From Brevundimonas alba (GTDB taxonomy: Bacteria; Pseudomonadota; Alphaproteobacteria; Caulobacterales; Caulobacteraceae), in NCBI RefSeq assembly GCF_011927945.1, contig NZ_JAATJM010000001.1, forward strand, positions 1,311,501-1,375,500: a DNA stretch of 64,000 bases, written 5' to 3'. This document shows positions 16,991 through 25,979 of this stretch, in pieces; within the stretch, counting starts at the first letter, position 1, and each line of letters begins with the position of its first letter. The position numbers were made by a program, and so were the translations under genes. Under the pieces are notes generated by a model, which was not told the origin of the DNA, did no database searches, and was given only the letters and a program-made list of their open reading frames with translations.

Positions 16991-17175
16991 CCCGCAGAGG
17001 GCGTTTATCGACGAACGTCGAGCCTCGCCTATTCCCATTGAGAGATTGCGGGAGGCAGCCGAACCCCCGGCTAGCGCTGGCCTTCGCGCGCATTTCTGGG
17101 AGTTATGAAAGGCTGTATGAAGCGTCAGATTTGACGAATACTTCTTCAGCATAAACAGCAGCTTGGAAGAAGAAA

Positions 17176-17252
17176 TGGCGCGCCCGGAACGATTCGAACG
17201 TCCGACCCTCAGATTCGTAGTCTGATGCTCTATCCAGCTGAGCTACGGGCGC
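17176..17252 (-). tRNA. tRNA-Arg (anticodon ACG)
   Basis: Read on the - strand, the 77-base sequence folds as a complete tRNA. The acceptor stem GCGCCCG pairs with CGGGCGC, the D arm contains AGCTCAGCTGGATAGAGC, the anticodon arm CAGACTACGAATCTG has anticodon ACG, and the T arm contains GTTCGAATC. CCA is encoded at 17176-17178. It borders the accessory region on its right side, and tRNA 3' ends are usual integration sites for tyrosine recombinases. I found no second copy of the 3' end inside the window, so use as an att site is unproven. Confidence 0.97.
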
Positions 17253-17415
17253 GCTTGGCCGCGAACGGCGAGGGCGGGTCTTTAGCGGACGAGGGACGGT
17301 GGGGCAAGACCCGGTTGGCGGCTTTCCTGCGGTGATTTCGCGACCGGGGGTTTCGCCGTGGCGCCGGGCGCGCCAAGTTGGGGCTCTCCCCGCCGTTCGC
17401 CGTCCCGGAACCCTC

Positions 17416-19179
17416 ATGCGCCACGCCTCGCTCACCGCCCTGCGTCCCCTGCTCGCGCTCGCCGTCGGGGCGGGCCTGATGCTGGCGGGCTGCGCGGGCG
17501 GGGCCGGGATCGCGCCTGCTCCCGGGTCGGCCGCGTCGGCCGTAGCGGCCGCCCCGCAGGCTCGCGGGCCCTTCGTGGCTGCCGCCAATCCTCTGGCCGT
17601 CGAGGCGGGGCTGAAGGTGCTGCGGCAGGGCGGCTCGGCCGTCGACGCAGCGGTGGCCGTGCAGGCCGTGCTGGGTCTGGTCGAGCCGCAATCCTCCGGC
17701 CTCGGCGGCGGCGCCTTCATGATGGTGTTCGACGCGGCGACCGGCGAGGTCACCAGCTACGACGGCCGCGAGACGGCGCCTAACGCCGCGACGCCGGAAC
17801 TGTTCTACGAGAACGGCAGGCCGCTGGGCTTCGGCGACGCGGTGCTGAGCGGCCGCTCCACCGGCGCGCCCGGGGCGGTGGCCCTGCTGGCCATGGCCCA
17901 AGGCGAACATGGCCAGCTGGCGTGGCGCGATCTGTTCGGCGACGCCGAGCGGCTGGCCCGCGACGGCTTCGTCGTCAGCCCCCGCCTCGCCGGCATGATC
18001 GCCGCCCGCTCGGGTCAGGCGCGGACCCGCTGGGCCAACGCCTATTTCACCAAGGCCGACGGGAGCCGCTATGTCGCCGGCGACGTGCTGCGCAACCCCG
18101 CCTACGCCGACACCCTGGCCGAGATCGCGGCGGGCGGAGCCGACGCCTTCTATCACGGCCGGATCGCACGCGAGATCGCCTCGACCGTCGCCGAGGGGCC
18201 GCGGCCCGGCGCCCTGACCGAGGCGGACATCGCCGCCTATCAGCCTATCGAGCGCGGCGCCCTGTGCCGGCCCTACCGGATCTATGTCGTCTGCGTGCCG
18301 CCGCCCCCGTCCAGCGGCGTGGCGGTGCTTCAGCTGCTGGCCATGGCCGAGCTGACGCCGGACATCCTCGAGGGTCCGGCCAGCGCCGACGCCTGGACCG
18401 CCTTCGCCCAACTGCAGCGGCTGATGTACGCCGACCGCGACCGCTACGTCGGCGACCCGGCCTTCGTCGGCGTGCCGGTGCAGGGGCTGCTCGACCCTGA
18501 CTATGTCGCCGCCCGCGCGGTGCAGGCGCCGACCCTCGTCGGGGCGGCCGAGCCCGGCTTTCCGCCCGGGGGCGTCTTCGCCGGCCCGGACGCGACGCAG
18601 GAGCCCGCCGGCACCTCCCACTTCGTCATCGTCGACGCGGCGGGCAACGCCGTCAGCATGACCACGACGGTCGAGAGCGTGTTCGGGTCCGGCCGGATGG
18701 CGGCGGGCTTCTTCCTCAACAACCAGCTGACCGACTTCTCCTTCGAGCCGCTGCGGGCGGACGGCCAGCCCGCAGCCAACGCCGTGGCCGCGGGCAAGCG
18801 GCCGCGCTCCTCGATGTCGCCGGTCATCATCCTTGACCGGCAGGGCCGGCTCGTCGGCGCGCTGGGCTCGCCGGGCGGGTCGGCCATTCTCGCCTACAAC
18901 ACCAAGGCGCTGGTGGCCGTGCTGGACTGGGGCTTGCCGATGGCCGAGGCCTTCGCCCTGCCGAACCTGGTGGCCAAGGGCGACGATTTCGGCGCGGACA
19001 CCGACCGGTTCACCCCCGACCTGCAGGCGGCGCTGGCTGCACGGGGTATTCAGTTGCGCCCGAACGCCAGCGAGAACTCCGGCCTGCACGGCGCCATCTG
19101 GCGGCAGGCGTCCGATGGAACATGGCGCTGGGACGGCGCGGCCGACGACCGGCGCGAGGGCGTGGCGAGGACCGACTAG
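17416..19179 (+). CDS. ggt: Gamma-glutamyltransferase (glutathione hydrolase), 587 aa lipoprotein
   Basis: The enzyme cleaves the gamma-glutamyl bond of glutathione and transfers or hydrolyses the glutamyl group in the periplasm. I start at ATG 17416 because it gives a lipoprotein signal peptide ending in LAGC. Family marks are the N-terminal AANPLAVEAGLKVLRQGGSAVDAA block (two shorter pieces of the large subunit), the ETAP segment, then SHFVIVDAAGN followed by MTTTVESVFGSG. The threonine of the TTTVES run is the autoprocessing nucleophile that splits large and small subunits. The C-terminal SPGG and MSPVI motifs are also present. It stands alone, beginning 163 bp after the tRNA-Arg gene on the opposite strand. 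The length fits the family. Confidence 0.93.
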   Translation: MRHASLTALRPLLALAVGAGLMLAGCAGGAGIAPAPGSAASAVAAAPQARGPFVAAANPLAVEAGLKVLRQGGSAVDAAVAVQAVLGLVEPQSSGLGGGAFMMVFDAATGEVTSYDGRETAPNAATPELFYENGRPLGFGDAVLSGRSTGAPGAVALLAMAQGEHGQLAWRDLFGDAERLARDGFVVSPRLAGMIAARSGQARTRWANAYFTKADGSRYVAGDVLRNPAYADTLAEIAAGGADAFYHGRIAREIASTVAEGPRPGALTEADIAAYQPIERGALCRPYRIYVVCVPPPPSSGVAVLQLLAMAELTPDILEGPASADAWTAFAQLQRLMYADRDRYVGDPAFVGVPVQGLLDPDYVAARAVQAPTLVGAAEPGFPPGGVFAGPDATQEPAGTSHFVIVDAAGNAVSMTTTVESVFGSGRMAAGFFLNNQLTDFSFEPLRADGQPAANAVAAGKRPRSSMSPVIILDRQGRLVGALGSPGGSAILAYNTKALVAVLDWGLPMAEAFALPNLVAKGDDFGADTDRFTPDLQAALAARGIQLRPNASENSGLHGAIWRQASDGTWRWDGAADDRREGVARTD

Positions 19180-19183
19180 TCCC

Positions 19184-20053
19184 CTACTCCGGCTTGATCG
19201 ACAGCTGGAAGGCGATCAGGCCTTCCGAGACGTCGGTGTCTACGCCGTTGCCGGCGCGCAGCCCCTCGGCCTCGATCTCGCGATATACGAGGCCGATCGA
19301 GCTGTGCACCGGACCGCGCCGCAGGGCCACGCCCAGCGAGGCGTCGCCCATGAAGGCTCCGGAATCGTGGCTGACGCCCGAGCGGGCATAGTCGCCGTCG
19401 CGGTTGCGGGCCCAGTTATAGCCCACCGCCCGGCCCGAGCCCGCGGCATAGACATACCAACGCGACCGCTCTCCAAACTCGTCTTCACCGTCCGGCACAA
19501 GCCGGTCGAGGTCGCGCCCGATCCGCAGGGTGGCTCCGGCTTCCGTGACGTCGCCGCGGCTGCCCACGCCGACGCCCACGTGCGGCGTCAGGGTGACGTC
19601 CAGGCCGTTCTCCGTCTGGCCCAGCGTCTCAGTCCAGCCGCGCGTATAGGTGACGTCATAGTGTTCCGCGTCGTAGGCGGCGGCGTCGAGCGGGCCGGGC
19701 GGCAGAGGCGCCCCGTCGGCGCGGCGCACGCGGCCCTCGGTGCGCAGACGCAGCCGGTCGCTATAGGCGTCGCCCTCGTACCAGATGTCGCGGTTCGAAA
19801 CGGCGCGGGTCGAGGCCGTGTCCCGGGCGGGATCGTAGCCGATCCAGCCGTCGGCGCCCGCGCGGTCGCCGGCGTCGAAGCGCGCGTCGCGGTCCAGACG
19901 GGTCAGAAGATCGGAAACATTGGTGGGGCGCTCACGCTCGACCCGCCAGGGATCGACGACGGCTTGCTGCGGCGAGGGCGGCTCCATAGCGGACGCGGAC
20001 GACGCGATGGCCGCCAGACTCACTACGCCCGCACTAAACGCCCTCAGACGCAT
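19184..20053 (-). CDS. Putative outer-membrane beta-barrel protein, 289 aa
   Basis: The ATG at 20053 gives a signal peptide (RAFSAGVVSLAAIASSASA) and a mature protein rich in alternating-hydrophobicity strands, such as VTLTPHVGVGVG, RWYVYAAGSGRAVGYNW and SSIGLVYREIEAEG. This suggests an outer-membrane or periplasmic beta-rich protein. The arrangement recalls LpxR-like (DUF2219) lipid A deacylases, but I cannot point to their catalytic residues, so no activity is assigned. It is transcribed leftward and ends 4 bp from the end of the gamma-glutamyltransferase gene. The open frame continues upstream to 20233, but that extension overlaps the dCTP deaminase gene and lacks a signal peptide. Confidence 0.65.
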   Translation of the reverse strand: MRLRAFSAGVVSLAAIASSASAMEPPSPQQAVVDPWRVERERPTNVSDLLTRLDRDARFDAGDRAGADGWIGYDPARDTASTRAVSNRDIWYEGDAYSDRLRLRTEGRVRRADGAPLPPGPLDAAAYDAEHYDVTYTRGWTETLGQTENGLDVTLTPHVGVGVGSRGDVTEAGATLRIGRDLDRLVPDGEDEFGERSRWYVYAAGSGRAVGYNWARNRDGDYARSGVSHDSGAFMGDASLGVALRRGPVHSSIGLVYREIEAEGLRAGNGVDTDVSEGLIAFQLSIKPE

Positions 20054-20162
20054 CAACGGTCCCCTCAGTCCGTTAACGTGCCCGACCCTCTCACGCGCGA
20101 GCCGGAACGCCAACCGACATTTTCCTGTCCGTCGAACGTCCCCCGCCGGGCACGGTTCCTCT

Positions 20163-21194
20163 TCAGCCCCAGGGGCGGAAATGCTTGGACAGCTTGAGGC
20201 CCTGCCGCTGGTAGTGGCTGCCGCCCTCGCCATAGAGACGCGACGGCCGCTCGGTCAGCGGCTCATAGACCAGCCGGGCGACGATCTGGCCGTGCTCCAG
20301 CAGGAAGGGCGTGTCGTGGGTGCGCACCTCCAGCACCCCCTTCGAGCCCTTGCCGTGCGCCTCGTCGGTGCCGAAGCCCGGATCGAAGAAGCCGGCGTAA
20401 TGGACCCGGAACTCGCCCACCGACGGGTCGATGGGCGTCATCTCCGCCGCCTGCATGACCGGGATTTCCACGGCCTCGCGCGACGCCAGGATGTAGAACT
20501 CGCCCGGATCCAGCAGCAGCTCGCCGCGCCGCACGCTCAGCGGTTCCCAGAAGTCGCGCGGGTCGTGGCCGTCGATCCGGTCCAGATCGACGACGCCCGC
20601 ATGCCGCCGTCCGCGATAGCCGACGATGGTGCCGTCCGCGCCTTCCAGATCGACGCCGACGCTGCGGGTCTCCAGCTTCGGCGGCTCCCCGGCCTTGAGC
20701 CGCAGCTGGTTCAGCCGCGTCCCCGGACGCACGAGGATGGAGAAGGTCTGGGGCGCGATCTCGAGATACAGCGGCCCGTCGTAGCCCTCTTCCACGTCGT
20801 CGAAGCTCGCGCCGCGGTCCGTCAGCAGGCGCACGAAGACGTCGACCCGGCCGGTCGAGCTCTTGGGATTGGCCCGGGCGATCAACCCCTTGGGCAGGGT
20901 CAGCCGCTCCTGCAGCCTGGCGATGTAGACGCAGCCCTTCTCCAGCACATAGCCGGCCGACAGGTCGATCGAGTGCATGGCCACGTCGGCGATGCGATCC
21001 TCGACCTTGCGCTGCCCCGGCAGGAAGGAGGCGCGCACCCGCCACGCCCGGTCCGACAGCCGCAGGTCCAGGCTGGCCGGCTGCACCTGGTCCGCGTCGA
21101 ACGGCGTGTCCGAGGCGATCGCGCCGCCGGCGATCAGGGCCTCGATGGATTGCGATGGCAGGATGCCGGGGAGGGAGGTCGAATAGCTCTGCAT
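20163..21194 (-). CDS. dcd: 2'-deoxycytidine 5'-triphosphate deaminase, twin-domain form, 343 aa
   Basis: The enzyme deaminates dCTP to dUTP, the main route to dUMP for thymidylate. The protein is almost twice the size of the ~190-aa Dcd subunit and appears to contain two related halves. The first has PASLDLRLSD and NPKSSTGRVDVFVR around residue 115. The second has AGFFDPGFG followed by VLEVRTHDTPFLLEHGQIVARLVYE, the classic Dcd core strand pair. This long form is known from Alphaproteobacteria. The gene is monocistronic, running leftward with 109 bp to the next start. It is a confident assignment at family level; which half carries the active site is not decided here. Confidence 0.88.
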   Translation of the reverse strand: MQSYSTSLPGILPSQSIEALIAGGAIASDTPFDADQVQPASLDLRLSDRAWRVRASFLPGQRKVEDRIADVAMHSIDLSAGYVLEKGCVYIARLQERLTLPKGLIARANPKSSTGRVDVFVRLLTDRGASFDDVEEGYDGPLYLEIAPQTFSILVRPGTRLNQLRLKAGEPPKLETRSVGVDLEGADGTIVGYRGRRHAGVVDLDRIDGHDPRDFWEPLSVRRGELLLDPGEFYILASREAVEIPVMQAAEMTPIDPSVGEFRVHYAGFFDPGFGTDEAHGKGSKGVLEVRTHDTPFLLEHGQIVARLVYEPLTERPSRLYGEGGSHYQRQGLKLSKHFRPWG

Positions 21195-21307
21195 CGCCCC
21201 CGATTACACGATTTCGCGTCGCGTCTCCCCCAAACTGTTCGGCGTCGCGGGCCTCGCCTCGTCGGCGCCACCCTTGACCTGCGGGCCGTGAGGGCGACCA
21301 TGGGCGG

Positions 21308-21715
21308 ATGCACGATACGCCCGCCTATGAAGCCGAGACCGAGGGCGTCCTCGTCCGCGTCCGCCCCAGCTATCTGGCGGGCCAGTCGGACCCCGAAGGG
21401 GGGCGCTGGGTCTGGGCCTATCAGGTCGAGATCGTCAATCTGACGACCACCACGGTCCAGCTGATGGCGCGGCGCTGGGTCATCACCGATGGTCAGGGCC
21501 GGGTGGAGGAAGTGCGCGGCGCGGGCGTCGTCGGCGAGCAGCCGGTGATCAAGCCGGGCGACAGCTATTCCTACGCCTCGGGCTGTCCGCTCGGCACGCC
21601 GACGGGCTCGATGGTCGGCGGCTACTATATGACGGACGCTTCCGGCCGCTCGTTCGAGGCGGCCATCCCCGCCTTCAGCCTCGACGTCCCGGGGCAGCGG
21701 CGGGTGCTGAACTAG
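21308..21715 (+). CDS. apaG: ApaG protein, 135 aa
   Basis: ApaG proteins are small beta-sandwich proteins linked to cobalt/magnesium tolerance and Ap4A metabolism; their biochemical role is unsettled. The sequence follows the family from end to end: [23 protein letters not shown] is split by the usual loop, then [29 protein letters not shown] and [22 protein letters not shown]. The length is normal for the family. The gene is single, on the + strand, and its end faces the gcrA terminator. The RBS before the ATG is weak. The divergent dcd gene starts 113 bp upstream on the other strand. Confidence 0.93.
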   Translation: MHDTPAYEAETEGVLVRVRPSYLAGQSDPEGGRWVWAYQVEIVNLTTTTVQLMARRWVITDGQGRVEEVRGAGVVGEQPVIKPGDSYSYASGCPLGTPTGSMVGGYYMTDASGRSFEAAIPAFSLDVPGQRRVLN

Positions 21716-21726
21716 GGCCCGCCAAC

Positions 21727-21750
21727 AAAAAACCCGCCCGGAAGGGCGGG
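21727..21750 (-). terminator. Rho-independent terminator of gcrA
   Basis: A 7-bp stem CCCGCCC-GGAA-GGGCGGG (21733-21750) is preceded on the + strand by AAAAAA, which is a U-run downstream of the hairpin for leftward transcription. It lies beyond the 3' end of gcrA and also just past apaG, but the U-run polarity fits gcrA. Confidence 0.8.
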
Positions 21751-21934
21751 GGAGAGGGGGCTGCGTCAACCCGGAGAACCGCAGCCCCGCCCCTGACTCA
21801 CCACCGCATGCGGGTGCGGCGGCGAGGCGGACGGCGGCTCCATAGGAGCCATTCGTGACAGCCATGTGGCTGAAAACATCAACGGTCGCCCGCGCTCAAA
21901 CAGCGAGCGACCGTGTCGTGAGCGGTAGCGCTTG

Positions 21935-22453
21935 TCAGATGTAGCGGCGCAGGCTGCGGGCCAGTTCGGACGCGCCGTCCTTGCCGCCCTTGCGGACCTG
22001 CGGCTGGTAGGCGACGCGGGCATGCTCGACGCAGTAGACGCCTTCCGAGGACCGGCGGCCGCAGAAGCTGAACTCGTTCGAGGACGGGTCGCCGATGGGC
22101 CATTTGCACATGTGGGCGCCGAGCGTCATCACCGTGGCGGTGCCGGGCAGGTCGGGCATCGGCGCGGGCACAGAGGCCTGAACCGGACGCGGCTGGACCG
22201 CCTCGATGCGGCGCGGGGCCGACGGAGCCTGGGTCGGCTGGGCCGCCGGGCGCGGACGCGACGGGCGGAAGGTGGCGCGAGCCGGCTGCGACGGGGCGGC
22301 CCGCCCCGACAAGCCGAGGCGGTGCACCTTGCCGATGACGGCGTTGCGGGTGACCCCGCCGCCGAGCTGTTTGGCGATCTGGCTCGCCGACTGGCCTTCC
22401 AGCCAGAGCTTCTTCAGCGCGCCGACGCGGTCTTCGGTCCAGCCTGCGGTCAT
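21935..22453 (-). CDS. gcrA: GcrA cell-cycle regulator, 172 aa
   Basis: GcrA is a sigma-70-binding transcription activator that reads CcrM-methylated GANTC sites and drives S-phase genes in Caulobacterales. The N terminus is diagnostic: MTAGWTEDRVGALKKLW, then EGQSASQIAKQLGG and TRNAVIGKVHRLGLSGR, a helix-turn-helix DNA-binding segment. A disordered proline/alanine linker follows, and the C-terminal sigma-binding region holds CKWPIGDP and FCGRRS. I start at ATG 22453, which begins exactly at the family N terminus; an upstream frame to 22498 has no support. Two GANTC sites lie 5' of the gene. It is a single gene with its own terminator. Confidence 0.95.
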   Translation of the reverse strand: MTAGWTEDRVGALKKLWLEGQSASQIAKQLGGGVTRNAVIGKVHRLGLSGRAAPSQPARATFRPSRPRPAAQPTQAPSAPRRIEAVQPRPVQASVPAPMPDLPGTATVMTLGAHMCKWPIGDPSSNEFSFCGRRSSEGVYCVEHARVAYQPQVRKGGKDGASELARSLRRYI

Positions 22454-22473
22454 AGCCACCCTCCGGGGTCTCG

Positions 22474-22565
22474 GATTCAATATATGGGGTCGAGCCATCC
22501 CTCCCGGGCTCTCGACCTACCACTAATCGTAAACGAGGCCCTAACGGACGCAAGATGTGCGAATC
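22474..22565 (-). promoter_or_regulatory. gcrA upstream region with GANTC sites and a CtrA-like box
   Basis: The 5' region of gcrA contains GATTC at 22474-22478 and GAATC at 22561-22565, both CcrM methylation sites. On the - strand a TTAG-N7-TTTAC sequence (22529-22544) resembles the CtrA box TTAA-N7-TTAAC with two mismatches. In Caulobacter, gcrA is repressed by CtrA. Site identity here is by pattern only. Confidence 0.5.
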
Positions 22566-22670
22566 AGTCCGTCCACAGAAACCAGATGTAGACGTGGTTA
22601 ACGGCGCGGCGGCCGGAAGGGCCTTTCAGCGCCCCTTGCGAACCGGGCGGCGCCAGCGCATCTGCGGCCC

Positions 22671-23492
22671 ATGACCGATCTGAGCTCGACCCGCCCCGCC
22701 GGACTGCCGCAGCCGCGCCGCTACGACGGCGTCAACTGGGTGGGGGTGAAGACCCTCTATCTTCGCGAGGTGCGCCGCTTCTGGAAGGTCGGGGCCCAGA
22801 CCGTCGCGGCGCCGGTGGTCACTACGCTTCTCTACATGCTGGTCTTTGTGGTCGCCCTGAAGGGGGCACGGCCGCCGCTGCACGGCACGCCCTTCGCCGA
22901 GTTCGTGGCCCCCGGCCTGATCATGATGGCGGTGCTGAACAACGCCTTCGCCAACGCCTCGTCCAGCCTGATCCAGGCCAAGATCATGGGCACCTCGACG
23001 GACTTCCTGACGCCGCCGCTCAGTCCGCTGGAGCTGACCATCGGCTTCTCGCTCGGCGCCGCCACCCGCGGCATCGTCGTCGGACTGGTGACCGCCGTCT
23101 GCGTCCTGCCCTTCGCGCGCCTCGGCGTGGCCAATGTCGCGGCCATCGTCTGGTTCGCCCTCACGGCCTCGCTGATGATGGGAATGATCGGCGTCTTCGC
23201 CGGCCTCTGGGCCGAGAAATTCGACCAGCTCGCCGCCGTTCAGAACTTTCTGATCATGCCGATGACCTTCCTGAGCGGCACCTTCTATCTGGTCGACAAC
23301 CTGCCCGAGCCGTTCGCGACGATCAGCCACTTCAACCCGATCTTCTACATGATCGACGGCTTCCGTTACGGCTTCATCGGCCACGCCGAGGGCAGCCTCT
23401 GGATCGGCGTGATCATGAGCGCCGTGCTGACGCTAGCCATGTCGTACGCCTGCTGGCGCGTCTTCAAGTCCGGCTGGCGGCTGAAGAGCTAG
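22671..23492 (+). CDS. ABC-2 type transporter permease, 273 aa
   Basis: This is an integral inner-membrane permease of the ABC-2 (YadH/DrrB-like) exporter family. About six hydrophobic segments are visible, beginning with APVVTTLLYMLVFVVAL near residue 45 and ending with IMSAVLTLAMSYACW. The FVAPGLIMMAVLNNAF and PMTFLSGTFY segments are characteristic of the family. No ATP-binding partner gene is adjacent; the ATPase must be encoded elsewhere, or this is an orphan. The substrate cannot be told from sequence. The ATG start is preceded by a poor ribosome site. The gene end overlaps by 4 bp the end of the convergent 69-aa gene. Confidence 0.88.
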   Translation: MTDLSSTRPAGLPQPRRYDGVNWVGVKTLYLREVRRFWKVGAQTVAAPVVTTLLYMLVFVVALKGARPPLHGTPFAEFVAPGLIMMAVLNNAFANASSSLIQAKIMGTSTDFLTPPLSPLELTIGFSLGAATRGIVVGLVTAVCVLPFARLGVANVAAIVWFALTASLMMGMIGVFAGLWAEKFDQLAAVQNFLIMPMTFLSGTFYLVDNLPEPFATISHFNPIFYMIDGFRYGFIGHAEGSLWIGVIMSAVLTLAMSYACWRVFKSGWRLKS

Positions 23493-23698
23493 CGGTTCTC
23501 CCGGCCCCGGTCGTCCGGGTCCACTGCTCCGCCCGGGCCGGCGTTGTTCTCGACATCGCCCTCGACGGTGCTGTCGCCCTCGATCTCGTCCAGTCCCTCG
23601 CTCCGGTTCAGGCCCGGAGACTGGCCGATGCCCGGGTTGCGCTCCAGATCGTCGGGCCCCTTCACGGGCTGGTCCTGCGGGTCTGGGTGGTTGGACAT
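23489..23698 (-). CDS. Small acidic disordered protein, 69 aa, unknown function
   Basis: The product is rich in Asp, Glu, Pro and Gly with no hydrophobic core (MSNHPDPQDQPVKGPDDLE at the start), so it is likely intrinsically disordered. A good GAAAGGAG ribosome site precedes the ATG (the + strand reads ctcctttc at 23703-23710), which favours translation. I do not recognise a family. Similar short hydrophilic proteins in Caulobacterales are often stress-induced, but nothing here shows that. It is convergent with the ABC permease and lies upstream of the argD promoter region. Confidence 0.6.
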   Translation of the reverse strand: MSNHPDPQDQPVKGPDDLERNPGIGQSPGLNRSEGLDEIEGDSTVEGDVENNAGPGGAVDPDDRGRENR

Positions 23699-23865
23699 GG
23701 CGGTCTCCTTTCGTGCGCCGTCAACCAGCCGTTTCGCGGCCGGTTCCGGTCGTCGGGCCGTGGTGTTGACTAACCCCGCCCCCCGTCCGACAAGGCCTGA
23801 CCCTTTTTCAAGCGGTCCCGACGCCTTCCGCGCCGGGGCCGTCTCGCTTTTGGAGGTCTGCTCCC

Positions 23866-25059
23866 GTGTCCACTGAACATCTGATGGGTGTCTACAACCG
23901 CGCGCCGCTGGAGGTGGATCGTGGTCAGGGCGCGCGTCTGTGGGCGAAGGACGGGACCGAATACCTCGACTGCGTCATGGGCATCTCGACCAATGCGCTC
24001 GGACACGCCAATCCGATCCTCGTCCAGGCCGTCAAGGATCAGGCGGAGAAGCTCTGGCACGTCTCCAACATCTTCAAGATTCCCGGTCAGGAAGCGCTCG
24101 CGGATGCGCTCTGCGACAAGTCGTTCGCCGACGTGGTCTTCTTCACCAATTCCGGCACGGAAGCCGTCGAGTGCGCCCTGAAGACGGCGCGCCGCCACCA
24201 CGTCGCCAACGGCCAGCCCGAGCGGATCGACATCTACGGCTTCGACGGCTCGTTCCACGGCCGCACCTATGGCGCGATCAACGCCGCGGCCAACCCCAGC
24301 TACACCGAGGGCTTCGGACCGAAGATGGAGGGGTTCCACCAGCTGGTCTGGGGCGACAAGGAGGCCCTTGAGGCCGCGTTCCGCAATCCGACCACCTGCG
24401 CCGTCATCCTCGAACCCGTGCAGGGTGAGGGCGGCTGCCGCGCAACGCCCGACGAGGACCTGCGCTGGATGCGCCAGATGGCCGACGAGACCGGCGTCCT
24501 GATCATCTTCGACGAGGTCCAGTGCGGCATGGGCCGGACCGGCAAGCTTTGGGCCCACGAATGGGCCGGCATGACGCCCGACATCATGGCCGTGGCGAAA
24601 GCCCTCGGCGGCGGCTTCCCGATCGGCGCCTGCCTCGCCACCGCCCACGCGGCCAAGGGCATGACGGTCGGGGTGCACGGCTCGACCTTCGGCGGCAACC
24701 CGCTGGCCATGGCCGTCGGCGGCGCGGCCTTCGGCGAAATCTCCAAGCCGGAGACCCTGGCCCACGTCAACGAGATCGCCGGCTATCTGAAGCAGCAGCT
24801 GCACGGCCTCGCCCAGCGCTTCCCCGACATCATCGTCGACGTGCGGGGCAAGGGCCTGCTGCTCGGCGTCAAGCTGGTGCCGAACAACCGCGAATTCATG
24901 GGCTGGGCCCGCGACACGCAGCAGCTGCTGGTCGCCGGCGGCGGCGACAACTGCGTCCGCATCCTGCCGCCCCTGAACCTGACCCTCGAAGAGGCCCGCG
25001 AGGCCGTCGAACGCTTCGAGAAGACCTGCGAAGTCGCACGCGGCAAGCTGGCGGCCTGA
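23866..25059 (+). CDS. argD: Acetylornithine aminotransferase, 397 aa
   Basis: This is a class III PLP aminotransferase that converts N-acetylglutamate semialdehyde to N-acetylornithine in arginine synthesis; it often doubles as the diaminopimelate-pathway aminotransferase. Family marks are [15 protein letters not shown], the EPVQGEGG loop, [15 protein letters not shown] and the PLP lysine in [13 protein letters not shown]. Translation begins at GTG 23866, with GGAGG about nine bases upstream. The ornithine carbamoyltransferase gene follows two bases after the stop, so argD and argF form an operon. The length matches ArgD. An ornithine aminotransferase role is less likely because of the argF neighbour. 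Confidence 0.95.
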   Translation: MSTEHLMGVYNRAPLEVDRGQGARLWAKDGTEYLDCVMGISTNALGHANPILVQAVKDQAEKLWHVSNIFKIPGQEALADALCDKSFADVVFFTNSGTEAVECALKTARRHHVANGQPERIDIYGFDGSFHGRTYGAINAAANPSYTEGFGPKMEGFHQLVWGDKEALEAAFRNPTTCAVILEPVQGEGGCRATPDEDLRWMRQMADETGVLIIFDEVQCGMGRTGKLWAHEWAGMTPDIMAVAKALGGGFPIGACLATAHAAKGMTVGVHGSTFGGNPLAMAVGGAAFGEISKPETLAHVNEIAGYLKQQLHGLAQRFPDIIVDVRGKGLLLGVKLVPNNREFMGWARDTQQLLVAGGGDNCVRILPPLNLTLEEAREAVERFEKTCEVARGKLAA

Positions 25060-25061
25060 CC

Positions 25062-25976
25062 ATGGTCCGCCACTTCCTCGACCTGTACCGCCTCGAAGCC
25101 GAGGAACTGCGCGCCATCCTCGACGACGCCCACGCCCGCAAACAGGCGCGCAAGGGCTGGCCCAAGGGCCGCGTCGACGCCGATGCGCCCGCTCGCGACC
25201 GCGTCCTCGCCATGGTGTTCGAGAAGAACTCGACCCGCACCCGCTTCAGCTTCGACGCGGCCATCCGCCAGCTGGGCGGGGCCTCGATCATCGCCAATGC
25301 CGACGATATGCAGCTGGGCCGCGGCGAGCCGGTCGAGGACACCTCCCGCGTCCTGTCGCGCATGGTCGACGCCGTGATGATCCGCGCCAACAGCCACGAG
25401 GACGTCGAACGTTTCGCCCGCGTCGCAACCGTACCGGTGATCAACGGCCTGACGGACCGCTCGCACCCCTGCCAGATCCTCGCCGACATCCTGACCATCG
25501 AGGAGGCCCGCGGCCCCATCGCCGGCAAGACGATCGCGTGGGTCGGGGACGGCAACAACGTCTGCCACAGCTTCATGCACGCCGCGCCCAAGCTCGGCTT
25601 CCACCTGCAGGTCGCCTGCCCGGCGGACTACCATCCCGATCTGCACGACCTCGCCCGCGGCGGAAACCACGTCAGCCTGACCAGTGACCCGCGCGAGGCG
25701 GTGCAGGGCGCCGACGTCGTCGTCACCGACACCTGGGTGTCGATGGGCGATCAGGACTATGAAGCCCGGCTCGAGGCCTTCGACGGCTACGGCGTAGATG
25801 ACGGCCTGATGGAGGCCGCCGCCGCCGATGCGGTCTTCCTCCACTGCCTCCCCGCCCACCGCGGCGAGGAAGTCACCGACGCCGTCATCGACGGCCCCAG
25901 CTCCCTCGTCTGGGACGAGGCCGAAAACCGCATCCACGCCCAGAAGGCCGTGCTGGCCTGGTGTTTCGCCGGCTGA
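25062..25976 (+). CDS. argF: Ornithine carbamoyltransferase, 304 aa
   Basis: The enzyme joins carbamoyl phosphate to ornithine to give citrulline. The carbamoyl-phosphate loop STRTRFSF is near residue 55, the HPCQ motif near 135 and the ornithine-side [11 protein letters not shown] near residue 265. The length is normal for the trimeric anabolic enzyme. It begins two bases after argD and shares its promoter. The 3' end lies 3 bp from the convergent pyridoxamine-oxidase-like gene, leaving no room for a separate terminator. Confidence 0.96.
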   Translation: MVRHFLDLYRLEAEELRAILDDAHARKQARKGWPKGRVDADAPARDRVLAMVFEKNSTRTRFSFDAAIRQLGGASIIANADDMQLGRGEPVEDTSRVLSRMVDAVMIRANSHEDVERFARVATVPVINGLTDRSHPCQILADILTIEEARGPIAGKTIAWVGDGNNVCHSFMHAAPKLGFHLQVACPADYHPDLHDLARGGNHVSLTSDPREAVQGADVVVTDTWVSMGDQDYEARLEAFDGYGVDDGLMEAAAADAVFLHCLPAHRGEEVTDAVIDGPSSLVWDEAENRIHAQKAVLAWCFAG

Positions 25977-25979
25977 CGC

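Noticed and set aside
17100-17175. Direct repeat of the tRNA-Arg 3' end as att site
   Set aside because: I looked for a second copy of the tRNA 3' sequence to the left and found none inside the window.
17230-19089. Long open frame antisense to the gamma-glutamyltransferase gene (619 codons)
   Set aside because: Its translation is a low-complexity Gly/Arg/His-rich shadow caused by high third-position GC of the real gene, which has full family motifs.
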